Part shown: one piece after another, positions 18,265 through 27,957 of the stretch
Numbering within the stretch: position 1 is the first letter of the stretch
Layout: every line of letters begins with the position of its first letter
Assembly (NCBI GenBank): GCA_021821045.1
Contig: JAKACW010000047.1
Span: 1-34,048, forward strand
Source: Pseudomonadota bacterium
GTDB taxonomy: Bacteria; Pseudomonadota; Gammaproteobacteria; JAADHS01
DNA: 34,048 nucleotides
Direction of reading: 5' to 3'
Notes under the pieces: model-generated
What the model was told of the DNA's origin: nothing
The model's input: the letters and a program-made list of their open reading frames with translations, nothing else
Databases searched by the model: none
Position numbers and translations under genes: made by a program

Positions 18265-18300
18265 ATACCCTCCTTGAACGCGCTTTTGAATGTTTCGCGT

Positions 18301-18328
18301 ATCTTAATCTGATTGCGGCAAAATGCAA
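18301..18328 (-). promoter_or_regulatory. Putative promoter of the PEP-CTERM gene
   Basis: On the minus strand TTGCAT (18323-18328) and TAAGAT (18301-18306) are separated by 16 bases, about 40 bases before the start codon. Both hexamers match the sigma-70 consensus only partly, so this is a weak candidate. Confidence 0.3.
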
Positions 18329-18389
18329 CAACTCGCGGGAAATCCGCCAACAACTGCGGCGCGACAGGACTCAATTGGAAAGATGCTAA

Positions 18390-18405
18390 TAGGTAGTTAT
18401 ACCTA
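18390..18405. promoter_or_regulatory. Perfect inverted repeat, candidate operator between divergent genes
   Basis: TAGGTA-GTTA-TACCTA forms a perfect 6+4+6 inverted repeat. It lies in the 288-base gap between the PEP-CTERM gene (minus) and the 1120-residue protein (plus), in an AT-richer patch. The arms resemble half-sites of NarL/LuxR-type response regulators, but this is only a resemblance. A regulator bound here could act on both genes. Confidence 0.4.
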
Positions 18406-18552
18406 CTCTTATGGATATAACTCCTAGCACGCTGCAGCCTTCACCTTGCACCGCTGAGATCCGTTGCGCAAAATAGCGCGACCGTTTGCATTCGCCCATG
18501 ACAACATAATTAATAAGCGTCCGAACGCAATACGACGCCGGGACTCTTTCAC

Positions 18553-21500
18553 GTGGACAACCACATCGGGCCGCTCCGCCGCCACTTGCCGGCTGACGGC
18601 GCCCCGCTCATCCGCCGCGCACTCGAACACGCTCTAACCTCTTGGCGTTGGTTAGTCGACGCGTTGCGTACGGACTGGCTGTCGTTAACGGTCCTCGGAC
18701 TGACCGTCGCGGCCGCTGCGCTCTACTTCCATAACCTTTCCGGAAAACTGCCGGCGATTCTGTACGAGTCCGACCAACTACTGGAAAATGTGTGGTTCGA
18801 GGCTGACCTTCATCGCGTCTTCGACAATATGACGGATCGGGCCAGCGACCATTACCGCACCAAGGTGCATCCAATTTTTTCTCTTGCTGCCTTTCCCCCG
18901 GTGCATGCACTGACGATGCTCGGATTCACGAAGCTTGATGCCGTTCGTTTGTTTGTGGCGGCCGCGGCGGGTTTGTGGGCCGGACTATTCTTGCTTACAT
19001 TGCGGGCGGTCGGACTGCCTCGGCTCGACGCGGTGTTGTTCACTCTGCTCGCCTGTGCCAGCGCCGCCGCCACATTTTTCGCCTCGGTTGCCGAAACCTA
19101 CCTGTTTGGCTCAATCACCTTACTAGTGGTCATGGCCGTGGCCGCGCGCGCGCACGCGCATCCTCCCCCGCCACTCATTCAGACGGTCGTGAGCGCCGGT
19201 TCGCTGAGTATGACGGTAACCAACTGGATGGCGGGTCTCGCCATGGCATTTGCGCTGAACCGCCCGCGCGGTGCGCTGGCAATCACGCGCGATGCGTTCC
19301 TGCTGATCGTGGCGGCATGGTGCGTTCAGAAGCTTATTTTTCCGTCTGCCGAGTTTTTTATTTCACGCGAAGAGCTGAAGTACACGACGTTCGCGATGAC
19401 GGATACCGGAGGTCCGCTGGAACGTTTCATGGTTCTGCTGTCCCATGGCATGGTCATGCCGGCCATCGCAACCGTCGACAACCCGCTTAACCATAACTGG
19501 CCGCTGCTGACCGTGCAGCGTCAAATGCTCACCACCCATACGCCGTCGGGCGCCGTGGCAGTGGTGTTGTGGGCTGTGCTCCTCGTCGCAGGCACCGTTA
19601 CCATGCTCAGACGCATGGACGGCCGGATACTCGCCGCGGTCATCGGGTTAACCGTTGTCGGGCAGGCGGGTCTGCATCTGGTCTACGGCAACGAGTCATT
19701 TCTTTACACATTGCACCTCACTCCGCTCCTGGTTCTGCTTGCAGCGATGGGTGCGCTGTCTCGCATCCGTCCGTGGGTATTGGTTGCGGCCGCGGCGCTC
19801 ACTGTCCTGGCGGGTGTTAACAACCTGACCCGTTTGGACAGCGCCGTAGAAATCATCGCATCGGCGGATGAACAAGCCGGCGCGACACAAGGAGTCAACG
19901 AGCGACGACGCCTCGCCGCCATGGCCCGTTCCCATCCGACGGCCGATTGGCCAAAGTCCTCGGGTCACGTTGTGCTCGCCCCGGCCCACGCGCCGCTGGA
20001 AGGCAAGGGTTATCACGTGCCAGGGGGAAGTTTCAGCCCGGGCTTCGGCAGCTTTGGCATTTCGATCGCTCTGTTCAACGGCGACGGATCAATGCGCGCT
20101 TCGTCCAACAGCATCGCGCCGGAAGACATTCGCCAGCGGCTGCTGGAATCGGAATTGCCTGGCCGATACGCGATTGAGACGACGACGCCAAACTATGACG
20201 CCGTGTGGACAAGCCGCGATCCGGGCGAGTGGGAGCTTGAACTCACGCCCGCGCCGATAATCCACGGCAAGGTCGCATTGCGCATCACCAGCGCCGGACC
20301 TGCCGGCGGGCGTCTGCGTTCGGTTGTGCGAAGCGGCCACGATGTCATCGTTAATGACCGATGGCGCATGAGAATCGATCCACCGCCTCTTGATCTCGCC
20401 TACCAAGCGGAATGGGATGCCCCTCGGTGGTCCACAGCGGATAAAGCGCTGACGTCCGATACGTGGCGCCACGGTTTCGGCGCCGCCGTCATCCTCGTGG
20501 ATTCCATGGCGCGAACTCGAATAATCGTCACGGACACAGCGCTGCCGCGCGAGCAAGCACGTCAGCACTCTGCCCAGCACGCCTCCGACCTGCGTATTGA
20601 TCTGCCCGACGCCGCGTTCGCCTCCAGCTTCCACGCACAGATCGCCCATCTGCGCATGGGTCTGATCGACAATGAAACGCGTCCCGGTGATCCCGGTAAC
20701 TACGATCAGCCCTGGACCCGCGATGGCGGCTACACCATCGTGGCACTGGCGCGCGCCGGCGACCAAATGCTAGCGGAGTCCTTGGCCTTGGACTATGGCC
20801 GTGAGGACTTTTTCGGCGGCTTCGGTGCCGAGGCGGACGCACCGGGCATTGCCAATTGGGCGCTGGGCGAAGTGGCGTTGCGAACGACCGATCCCACGGT
20901 GCTTGCCGCGCTCTGGCCGCACATGATGCGCAAGGCGGAACTGACACTTGAGATGCTCAATACAAGCACGTCCCTTTACAAAGAGTTTGCGGGAACGGTT
21001 ATTCCGGAACTGAGACGCGAGAAACACGCCGATATCACCCACGTGGCCGCCCCGGGTACGGATGGTTTGATCAACGGCACGATGGACCATCACCGCCCCG
21101 TGCTCTACGTCACCGCCATGAACTACTTGGGGCTGCGGCACGCCGCGGCAGTCGCCTTGCGACTCGGCCACCCTCAACAGGCCGCCGCGTGGCAAAGTGC
21201 CGCCGATAAAATGCGAACGTCCTTCGTCGCGCAGCTCGGGACTCATCCCGACCGATACAACGACCGTACGGCGATCTCCGCGTTATGGCCCAGCGGCATC
21301 GTCAATGCTGACAATCGCGATTTTCACCACGTCCTCGACCAACGCTGGCGGCAAACTCGAACGGCGGGCGGCGATTTTCACGAGGTGCCGCTTTGGACGT
21401 ACTTCGAGCTGGCCAACGCCCATCAACATCTGATGACGGGTCAAGTGAGCCGCGCATGGGAAACCCTGCACTGGTTCTGGCACAACCAGGCATCGCCAGG

Positions 21501-21915
21501 CCTCTACACCTGGTGGGAAGGCAATGGCGAAGAAAATAGCGCGGGTCTGTGGCAGAAAGTGCGTGGCTGGATCGCGCCGCAGCACGTGACACCACACTAC
21601 TGGACAGCGGCCGAGATGCTGCTGTTGCAGCTGGATATGCTGGCGATGGAAAATCCAGGTTTCGATCCGGCCGACTGCGGCAATGTCCAACTCACCATCG
21701 GCCAGGGCGTTCCCGCCGACTGGCTGGCGGAGACGGTCCGCATCGAAGGCATGCCCTTACGCTGCGGCCGCATTGACTGGACATGGCAGAATGGCGTCGT
21801 CACCGTAGCGTGGCGAGGACAAGCGAAGCCCGTGGTGAAGCTGGGCCCCGGATTTCCGCAGAACACGCCGGTTGTGCTGCACCACGTTACGCCGCACGCA
21901 AGCGGGCAAGGCTAA
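18553..21915 (+). CDS. Large membrane protein: GT-C-like membrane half fused to six-hairpin glycosidase-like domain
   Basis: 1120 residues from GTG 18553. Residues 43-425 hold about 10 hydrophobic helices. An acidic loop (YESDQLLENVWFEAD, 71-85) and KVHPIFSLAAFP (104-115) recall GT-C enzymes such as PMT/ArnT-type transferases, which use a lipid-linked sugar. Residues about 465-660 look like periplasmic beta-sandwich sequence. From about 690 the protein resembles alpha/alpha-toroid glycosidases (GH15/GH63-like): NYDQPWTRDGGYTIVALARAGD (716-737), DGLINGTMDHHRPVLYVTAMNYLGLRHAA, and a late TWWEGNGEENS (986-996) with possible catalytic acids. I know no standard name for this combination. The reading frame is intact. 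A role in adding to and trimming cell-surface glycan is inferred. It is divergent from the PEP-CTERM gene and convergent with a small transporter gene. Confidence 0.85.
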   Translation: MDNHIGPLRRHLPADGAPLIRRALEHALTSWRWLVDALRTDWLSLTVLGLTVAAAALYFHNLSGKLPAILYESDQLLENVWFEADLHRVFDNMTDRASDHYRTKVHPIFSLAAFPPVHALTMLGFTKLDAVRLFVAAAAGLWAGLFLLTLRAVGLPRLDAVLFTLLACASAAATFFASVAETYLFGSITLLVVMAVAARAHAHPPPPLIQTVVSAGSLSMTVTNWMAGLAMAFALNRPRGALAITRDAFLLIVAAWCVQKLIFPSAEFFISREELKYTTFAMTDTGGPLERFMVLLSHGMVMPAIATVDNPLNHNWPLLTVQRQMLTTHTPSGAVAVVLWAVLLVAGTVTMLRRMDGRILAAVIGLTVVGQAGLHLVYGNESFLYTLHLTPLLVLLAAMGALSRIRPWVLVAAAALTVLAGVNNLTRLDSAVEIIASADEQAGATQGVNERRRLAAMARSHPTADWPKSSGHVVLAPAHAPLEGKGYHVPGGSFSPGFGSFGISIALFNGDGSMRASSNSIAPEDIRQRLLESELPGRYAIETTTPNYDAVWTSRDPGEWELELTPAPIIHGKVALRITSAGPAGGRLRSVVRSGHDVIVNDRWRMRIDPPPLDLAYQAEWDAPRWSTADKALTSDTWRHGFGAAVILVDSMARTRIIVTDTALPREQARQHSAQHASDLRIDLPDAAFASSFHAQIAHLRMGLIDNETRPGDPGNYDQPWTRDGGYTIVALARAGDQMLAESLALDYGREDFFGGFGAEADAPGIANWALGEVALRTTDPTVLAALWPHMMRKAELTLEMLNTSTSLYKEFAGTVIPELRREKHADITHVAAPGTDGLINGTMDHHRPVLYVTAMNYLGLRHAAAVALRLGHPQQAAAWQSAADKMRTSFVAQLGTHPDRYNDRTAISALWPSGIVNADNRDFHHVLDQRWRQTRTAGGDFHEVPLWTYFELANAHQHLMTGQVSRAWETLHWFWHNQASPGLYTWWEGNGEENSAGLWQKVRGWIAPQHVTPHYWTAAEMLLLQLDMLAMENPGFDPADCGNVQLTIGQGVPADWLAETVRIEGMPLRCGRIDWTWQNGVVTVAWRGQAKPVVKLGPGFPQNTPVVLHHVTPHASGQG

Positions 21916-21932
21916 CTCTAAGCTCGCCGGTG

Positions 21933-22310
21933 TTAGGAACGCGCCACCAAACTTACCCCGACCACAACCAACAGGGTGCCGATAAGACGGGGCACCGTTA
22001 CCGATTCTTGCAGCAGTAAAATGCCGAGAATCATGGTGACGAGGAAGCCCAGTCCCACGAAGGGATAGGCCTGGCTGACGTCCAGCCGGGCCAGCACCAG
22101 CAACCACACCACGGCTCCGATCCCGTAGGTCAACAGGCCAAGCAGCACATAACCATTACCGCCGTACGCCAGGAGCGTACTCAACATCCCCATTGGGTCC
22201 GCGGCCGGCCGCACGGCTTCGACTTTCGACACGCCAAACTTCAACGCGATTTGGGCAAGAGCGGACAAGGTTACGCTGAACAGAATCAGCAGCAGTATTT
22301 TTAGGGTCAT
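21933..22310 (-). CDS. EamA/SMR-type small membrane transporter (four helices)
   Basis: 125-residue membrane protein with four hydrophobic segments: LKILLLILFSVTLSALAQIAL, GYVLLGLLTYGIGAVVWLLVLA, AYPFVGLGFLVTMILGILLL and LIGTLLVVVGVSLVA. The size and the segment WLLVLARLDVSQAYPF fit the drug/metabolite transporter superfamily, near ArnE/ArnF-like half-transporters that flip lipid-linked aminosugars, or SMR drug exporters. AGGA lies about 8 bases before the ATG. Beside the GT-C-like gene, a role in moving a lipid-linked sugar is attractive but not shown. The two stop codons are 17 bases apart, with no strong terminator between them. Confidence 0.87.
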   Translation of the reverse strand: MTLKILLLILFSVTLSALAQIALKFGVSKVEAVRPAADPMGMLSTLLAYGGNGYVLLGLLTYGIGAVVWLLVLARLDVSQAYPFVGLGFLVTMILGILLLQESVTVPRLIGTLLVVVGVSLVARS

Positions 22311-22551
22311 GTGTGTGTCCTAAGAGCAAGCGCTACGAAAATTCAACCGATACAAAAGCGCGGTCGCGGCAGCATCAATGCCATTACGGACAGCTAATCT
22401 AGGCGCATTACCCGCCGTCCGCTGGGTTAATTTGATTATTTTTGGCGCCGGAACAGGCGTGAGTCCTCTTACCCGAGACTCTTTGGCGAAATGATACCAG
22501 AGTACAGCTACGCCACCGCCTCAGCGTGATACATTCGTGACGAGTGGTGTC

Positions 22552-22557
22552 TATACT
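22552..22557 (+). promoter_or_regulatory. Possible -10 element of msrA
   Basis: TATACT lies 37 bases before the msrA ATG in the 283-base gap from the divergent transporter gene. No convincing -35 accompanies it. Nothing else in the gap (22311-22593) is recognisable. Confidence 0.25.
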
Positions 22558-22593
22558 GTTAGACAGATCATCCTAAACAGGTGGCATTTGCTC

Positions 22594-23184
22594 ATGAATT
22601 TCAAACCGATGCTCATCCTTCTCGCCAGTGCGCTAGCCTACACACCCAACGCGTCCGCTGACAAGGCCGTTTTGGCCGGTGGGTGTTTCTGGTGCATGGA
22701 GTCGGATTTTGAACCGGTCGAAGGCGTCAGCGATGTAATATCAGGCTTCACCGGCGGCACGCTCGAAAATCCGACCTACAACGGCAACCATACCGGCCAC
22801 TACGAAGCCGTTGAGATTACCTACGACCCGGCAAAAATCAGCTACGCCCAGCTTCTCGAGCACTATTGGAAGAACATCGATCCGTTCGACGATGGGGGCC
22901 AGTTCTGCGATCGAGGTCATAGCTATCTGAGCGCGATTTTTGTCGCCAACGACAGCGAGCGCAAAATCGCCGAGGCATCTCGCCAGAAAGTGATCGAACA
23001 GTTTCCGGGTAAAAAGGTCGTTACCCCAATTCTGGCTGCATCCACCTTCTATCCCATCAAAGGCTCAGAAAACTACCACCAGGATTTCTACAAGAACAAC
23101 CCTGTGCGATACAAATTCTATCGCTGGAACTGCGGGCGCGATCAACGCCTGAAAGAAATCTGGGGCGAGCAAGCGGGACACTAG
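22594..23184 (+). CDS. msrA: Peptide-methionine (S)-S-oxide reductase MsrA, exported form
   Basis: 196 residues from ATG 22594, chosen because AGGTGG lies 9 bases upstream; a GTG at 22537 lacks this. MNFKPMLILLASALAY and cleavage near ASA|DKA suggest a Sec signal, so the enzyme acts in the periplasm. The catalytic motif GCFWCME has Cys31, followed by FTGGTLENPTYNGNHTGHYEAVEITYDP, FDDGGQFCDRGHSYLSAIF and ENYHQDF, all diagnostic of MsrA. The late Cys in WNCGRDQRL is a candidate resolving residue. The enzyme reduces methionine sulfoxide in oxidised proteins with thioredoxin-type electron donors. KatG encoded next door fits an oxidative-stress theme. No MsrB partner is seen here. Confidence 0.95.
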   Translation: MNFKPMLILLASALAYTPNASADKAVLAGGCFWCMESDFEPVEGVSDVISGFTGGTLENPTYNGNHTGHYEAVEITYDPAKISYAQLLEHYWKNIDPFDDGGQFCDRGHSYLSAIFVANDSERKIAEASRQKVIEQFPGKKVVTPILAASTFYPIKGSENYHQDFYKNNPVRYKFYRWNCGRDQRLKEIWGEQAGH

Positions 23185-23201
23185 GCGTCGGACGTAACAA
23201 A

Positions 23202-23239
23202 CCGCGACCAGGCCGGGAATTACCTCGGCTCGGTCGCGG
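23202..23239 (-). terminator. Strong hairpin, probable katG terminator
   Basis: CCGCGACC (23202-23209) pairs with GGTCGCGG (23232-23239), with a further GCCG/CGGC pairing inside. On the minus strand the stem is followed by TTTGTT, fitting an intrinsic terminator of katG, 12 bases past its stop. It may also stop msrA transcripts coming the other way. Confidence 0.7.
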
Positions 23240-23250
23240 CTGCAGTCAAA

Positions 23251-25506
<2,256 letters not shown>

Positions 25507-25556
25507 TTCGTTTTATGGATTGACGCGATTGATTTTCTGAATCGCACCGAATTTGT

Positions 25557-26231
25557 CTATTTTTCGAACACGAGACTCTGTGGACGCGCGCCGAGATCCT
25601 TTAGCGCCGCGGTAATGGCCTCCATGAACTTCTTAGGCCCGCATAAATAGAAATGCTGATCGAACCGGTCGATGGTTTCAGCCAATACTGCTTTATCGAT
25701 GCGACGATTCAAATAGCCCGTCCCCGCTTCGGCGGTGCAAGTCAAAATGCAATGCTCGCCCAAATAATGCCGCAACTCCCGTTCGCAAATCACGTCGGCA
25801 GGGGTCTTGTTGGAAAAAAGCAGAACATTTTTGTCGACATCGACCGTCTTGGCGCGTTGGCGGAAGATGGCGAGAAAAGGCGTGATCCCCGCGCCGCCGG
25901 CAATAAACACGCCCGGCCCTTGATATTTAATTGTGCCGAACGGATTCGACATCAGCAACTTCGCGCCCGCTTCGAGTTTGTGCAGTTTCCGCGTGACGCC
26001 GCCTTCATGATCGGCGTAGCCCTTGATGGTGAACTCGAGCACGTCATCTTCGGGCAAATTGGTAGGCGTGAACGGACGGCCTTTGTCCGCCCAGCCCGGC
26101 GCGTCGATCGCTAGTTCAACGCCTTGACCGGGCTCAAATGTAAACCCCTCCGGTCGGCTCACCACGAATTGCTTGACGTCATGAGTGATAAACCGCGTCA
26201 TCAAGATTTTTACGGAGTGTGTGTCGGCCAT
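25557..26231 (-). CDS. Ferredoxin-NADP reductase-like flavin oxidoreductase
   Basis: 224 residues from ATG 26229-26231, with GAGAGG eight bases upstream; an in-frame extension to 26414 is rejected because it is low-complexity basic sequence without family similarity. The flavin domain carries GRPFTPTN (51-58), the RxYS/T-like FAD-binding motif, and EGGVTRKL (76-83). The nucleotide domain carries FIAGGAGITPFLAIF (109-123) and YLCGPKKFMEA (195-205). No iron-sulfur domain is present, so it is a stand-alone reductase that passes electrons between NAD(P)H and a small carrier such as ferredoxin or flavodoxin. Its place upstream of katG suggests a redox-stress link, though the genes are separated by a probable promoter. 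Confidence 0.9.
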   Translation of the reverse strand: MADTHSVKILMTRFITHDVKQFVVSRPEGFTFEPGQGVELAIDAPGWADKGRPFTPTNLPEDDVLEFTIKGYADHEGGVTRKLHKLEAGAKLLMSNPFGTIKYQGPGVFIAGGAGITPFLAIFRQRAKTVDVDKNVLLFSNKTPADVICERELRHYLGEHCILTCTAEAGTGYLNRRIDKAVLAETIDRFDQHFYLCGPKKFMEAITAALKDLGARPQSLVFEK

Positions 26232-26253
26232 GGTGGTGTCCTCTCGCGTTTTG

Positions 26254-26281
26254 GATCTCGATTGTAGGACATCGCGAGATC
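26254..26281. promoter_or_regulatory. Inverted repeat upstream of the reductase gene
   Basis: GATCTCG (26254-26260) and CGAGATC (26275-26281) are perfect inverted arms with a 14-base gap, 23 bases before the reductase start. It could be a repressor site or a leader hairpin. Function not known. Confidence 0.3.
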
Positions 26282-26386
26282 GGCGTGGTTGCGAAACCGT
26301 AATCCGTACATTGCCGACGATTTGGCCGGTCTCGCTCCCATCTCGACCTTTGGATCTCACAACGCTATCCTTACGCCTGGAGCGCA

Positions 26387-26392
26387 TATAAT
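26387..26392 (+). promoter_or_regulatory. Candidate -10 for the secreted-protein gene pair
   Basis: A perfect TATAAT lies 60 bases before GTG 26452. The -35 position shows no consensus. It is the best promoter candidate for the two-gene unit 26452-27595. Confidence 0.4.
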
Positions 26393-26451
26393 TTGAACAA
26401 CGAATCAAACGCATACGTCGCTTTATTCAACCGCAGCAGAGGGAGAGCACA

Positions 26452-27117
26452 GTGAATCGCACACGTCTAACAGCAGTTGGTGTCTTTGTGTCACTTGCAG
26501 CGTTCGGAGTAACCGGTGCCGCGCTCGCTAAAGATCCGGATATGACGTTTTTCGTAACCAGCATCGGCAAAGGCGACGGCGCCAATCTCGGCGGACTCGA
26601 GGGCGCCGATGCTCACTGTGCATCACTCGCCAAGGCAGCAGGATCATCTCACGCGAATTGGCGCGCCTATTTGAGCACGACGGCGCCGGGCGGCGAGGCC
26701 GGCGTCAACGCACGGGAGCGTATCGGCAAGGGCCCCTGGCATAATGCCAAAGGCGTGCTCATCGCGCAGAACATCGACGAGCTTCATTCAGCCGCCAATA
26801 ACCTCATCAAAGAAACCGCGCTGACCGAGAAAGGCGAAGTCGTGAGTGGACGCGGCGATCCGGTGAACCTTCACGACGTTCTGACCGGCTCCGACCCGAC
26901 CGGCATGTACTCCACAGCGGGCGGCGACACAACCTGCGCCAACTGGACGAGCAACGGCGAGGGTTCGGCCATCGTCGGTCATCACGACCGCGTCGGCCTG
27001 AAGGATACGCGCCACATGAAGTCATGGAACTCGTCCCACGGCACGCGTGGCTGCAGCCAGGACGGCTTGAAAAGCACAGGCGGCGCCGGACTGTTTTACT
27101 GCTTCGTTGCCGAATAA
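26452..27117 (+). CDS. Secreted protein with C-type-lectin/endostatin-like fold
   Basis: 221 residues from GTG 26452 with AGAGGGAGA upstream. A Sec signal ends near ALA|KDP (residue 26). The mature part starts MTFFVTSIGKGDGANLGGLEGADAHCASLAKAAG and continues NWRAYLSTTA, NARERIGKGPWHNAKGVLIAQNIDELH and ends GGAGLFYCFVAE. This pattern, with widely spaced Cys pairs, resembles secreted proteins whose domain resembles the collagen NC10/endostatin C-type-lectin fold. No catalytic motif is visible. Binding to surface glycans or proteins is a guess from the fold. It forms a unit with the small gene that begins 16 bases downstream. Confidence 0.82.
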   Translation: MNRTRLTAVGVFVSLAAFGVTGAALAKDPDMTFFVTSIGKGDGANLGGLEGADAHCASLAKAAGSSHANWRAYLSTTAPGGEAGVNARERIGKGPWHNAKGVLIAQNIDELHSAANNLIKETALTEKGEVVSGRGDPVNLHDVLTGSDPTGMYSTAGGDTTCANWTSNGEGSAIVGHHDRVGLKDTRHMKSWNSSHGTRGCSQDGLKSTGGAGLFYCFVAE

Positions 27118-27133
27118 TCCGTAGAGGGAGAAG

Positions 27134-27595
27134 ATGTCTACCCGTGGCTTGACTCTATTCGTACTTTTCTCGCTGGCGCTACCCGCTGGGGCGAACTATG
27201 ACGCCGAAGAATTGAAACGACTCATTACCGAGCAACAGAGTCTGTTTCAAATCACGGAGTGGAATGGTAACGATCAGGACGAGCGCTGGAGCGCAAGCTC
27301 GGCCATCAAGTGGCTGAGCGTGGAGATAAACGCTCAAATGACGGAAGTCGGCTCCCCCTATTTCAGTCCTCCACAAAGGACCGCGGCACAGGAGCGCTGT
27401 AAGGCCATCGCCTCACTCGCACTGCGACTCGAGACGAACGAGCACATGAAAGCCATCGAGAACGTTTTGACCAAAGCGACGCAACATCACCAGAACTACT
27501 CTTTCGAGCTCAACAACGTGCGTTTCGAAGCCATCCCCAGACTCAACGGCGCGTTTGTGCGCTTGTTCTGCTCGGTGCGGCCGCTTGTCAATTGA
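27134..27595 (+). CDS. Small secreted protein of unknown function
   Basis: 153 residues from ATG 27134, with GAGGGAGAAG just upstream. The N-terminus MSTRGLTLFVLFSLALPAGA is a Sec signal. The mature protein is mostly alpha-helical and charged, with Cys residues at about 96 and 147 (CKAIASLALRLE and FCSVRPL) and no recognised motif. It follows the lectin-fold gene at 16 bases and is likely co-transcribed with it. The stop lies in a palindrome GTCAATTGAC that also ends a decayed minus-strand frame. I do not recognise the family. Confidence 0.72.
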   Translation: MSTRGLTLFVLFSLALPAGANYDAEELKRLITEQQSLFQITEWNGNDQDERWSASSAIKWLSVEINAQMTEVGSPYFSPPQRTAAQERCKAIASLALRLETNEHMKAIENVLTKATQHHQNYSFELNNVRFEAIPRLNGAFVRLFCSVRPLVN

Positions 27596-27698
27596 CAGCG
27601 ACGCGCAAGTCCTTCAATTGCGCCCATGGCACGCCCGGCAGCACCTCGTCGGCGATGCTGTCATTGTCGGTGTCGCGCTCGACGCTGGAATCCGGGGG
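27588..27698 (-). pseudogene. Short decayed fragment with thrombospondin-3-like calcium-binding segment
   Basis: The minus-strand frame ending at TGA 27588-27590 reads PDSSVERDTDNDSIADEV followed by LPGVPWAQLKDLRVAVN. DTDNDSIADE resembles the calcium-binding repeats DxDxDGxxDxxE of thrombospondin type 3 domains. There is no start codon, and the similarity ends where the first 131-bp repeat begins. It looks like the C-terminal remnant of a gene cut by the repeat. The short length keeps this tentative. Confidence 0.3.
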
Positions 27699-27824
27699 AA
27701 TCCGGGTCGCACCACGCCAACCCTCTGATCGTCATTCTAATCCTTCATCACAACGGGCACATTTCGACTTTAAACCGGCCATTTCGCCTTCAAAACGGCT
27801 GCCCATGACGCGCACGCACCGCAC
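27694..27824 (+). repeat. 131-bp RAYT-associated tandem repeat, copy 1
   Basis: The unit runs from GGGGGAATCCGGG to CGCACCGCAC and is repeated once, directly, with 6 differences. Its last part matches the sequence before the RAYT gene at 31500 and includes that gene's ATG and first codons (M T R T H R), after which the match stops. It therefore looks like a non-autonomous end fragment of the RAYT element. Confidence 0.9.
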
Positions 27825-27955
27825 GGGGGAATCCGGGTCGCACCACGCCAACCCTCTGATCGTCATCCCAATCCTTCATCACAACGGGCACATTTCGACT
27901 TTAAACCGGCCATTTCGCCGTCAAAACGGCCGCCCATGACGCGCACGCGCCGCAT
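27825..27955 (+). repeat. 131-bp RAYT-associated tandem repeat, copy 2
   Basis: Second direct copy, immediately adjacent to the first and about 95% identical. It ends two bases before the stop codon of the histidine kinase gene. An imperfect hairpin (GCCATTTCG / CAAAACGGC) before the ATG corresponds to the better stem in the RAYT copy. Confidence 0.9.
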
Positions 27956-27957
27956 GA

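Noticed and set aside
18301-18350. Possible sigma-54 promoter before the PEP-CTERM gene
   Set aside because: A TTGCA-like -12 exists, but no GG at the required -24 position.
26232-26414. N-terminal extension of the flavin reductase
   Set aside because: Low-complexity basic sequence without similarity; ATG 26231 has a good SD and matches family length.
27694-27955. Direct repeats considered as a CRISPR array
   Set aside because: Only two adjacent 131-bp units without spacers, and they match the RAYT upstream region; no cas genes.
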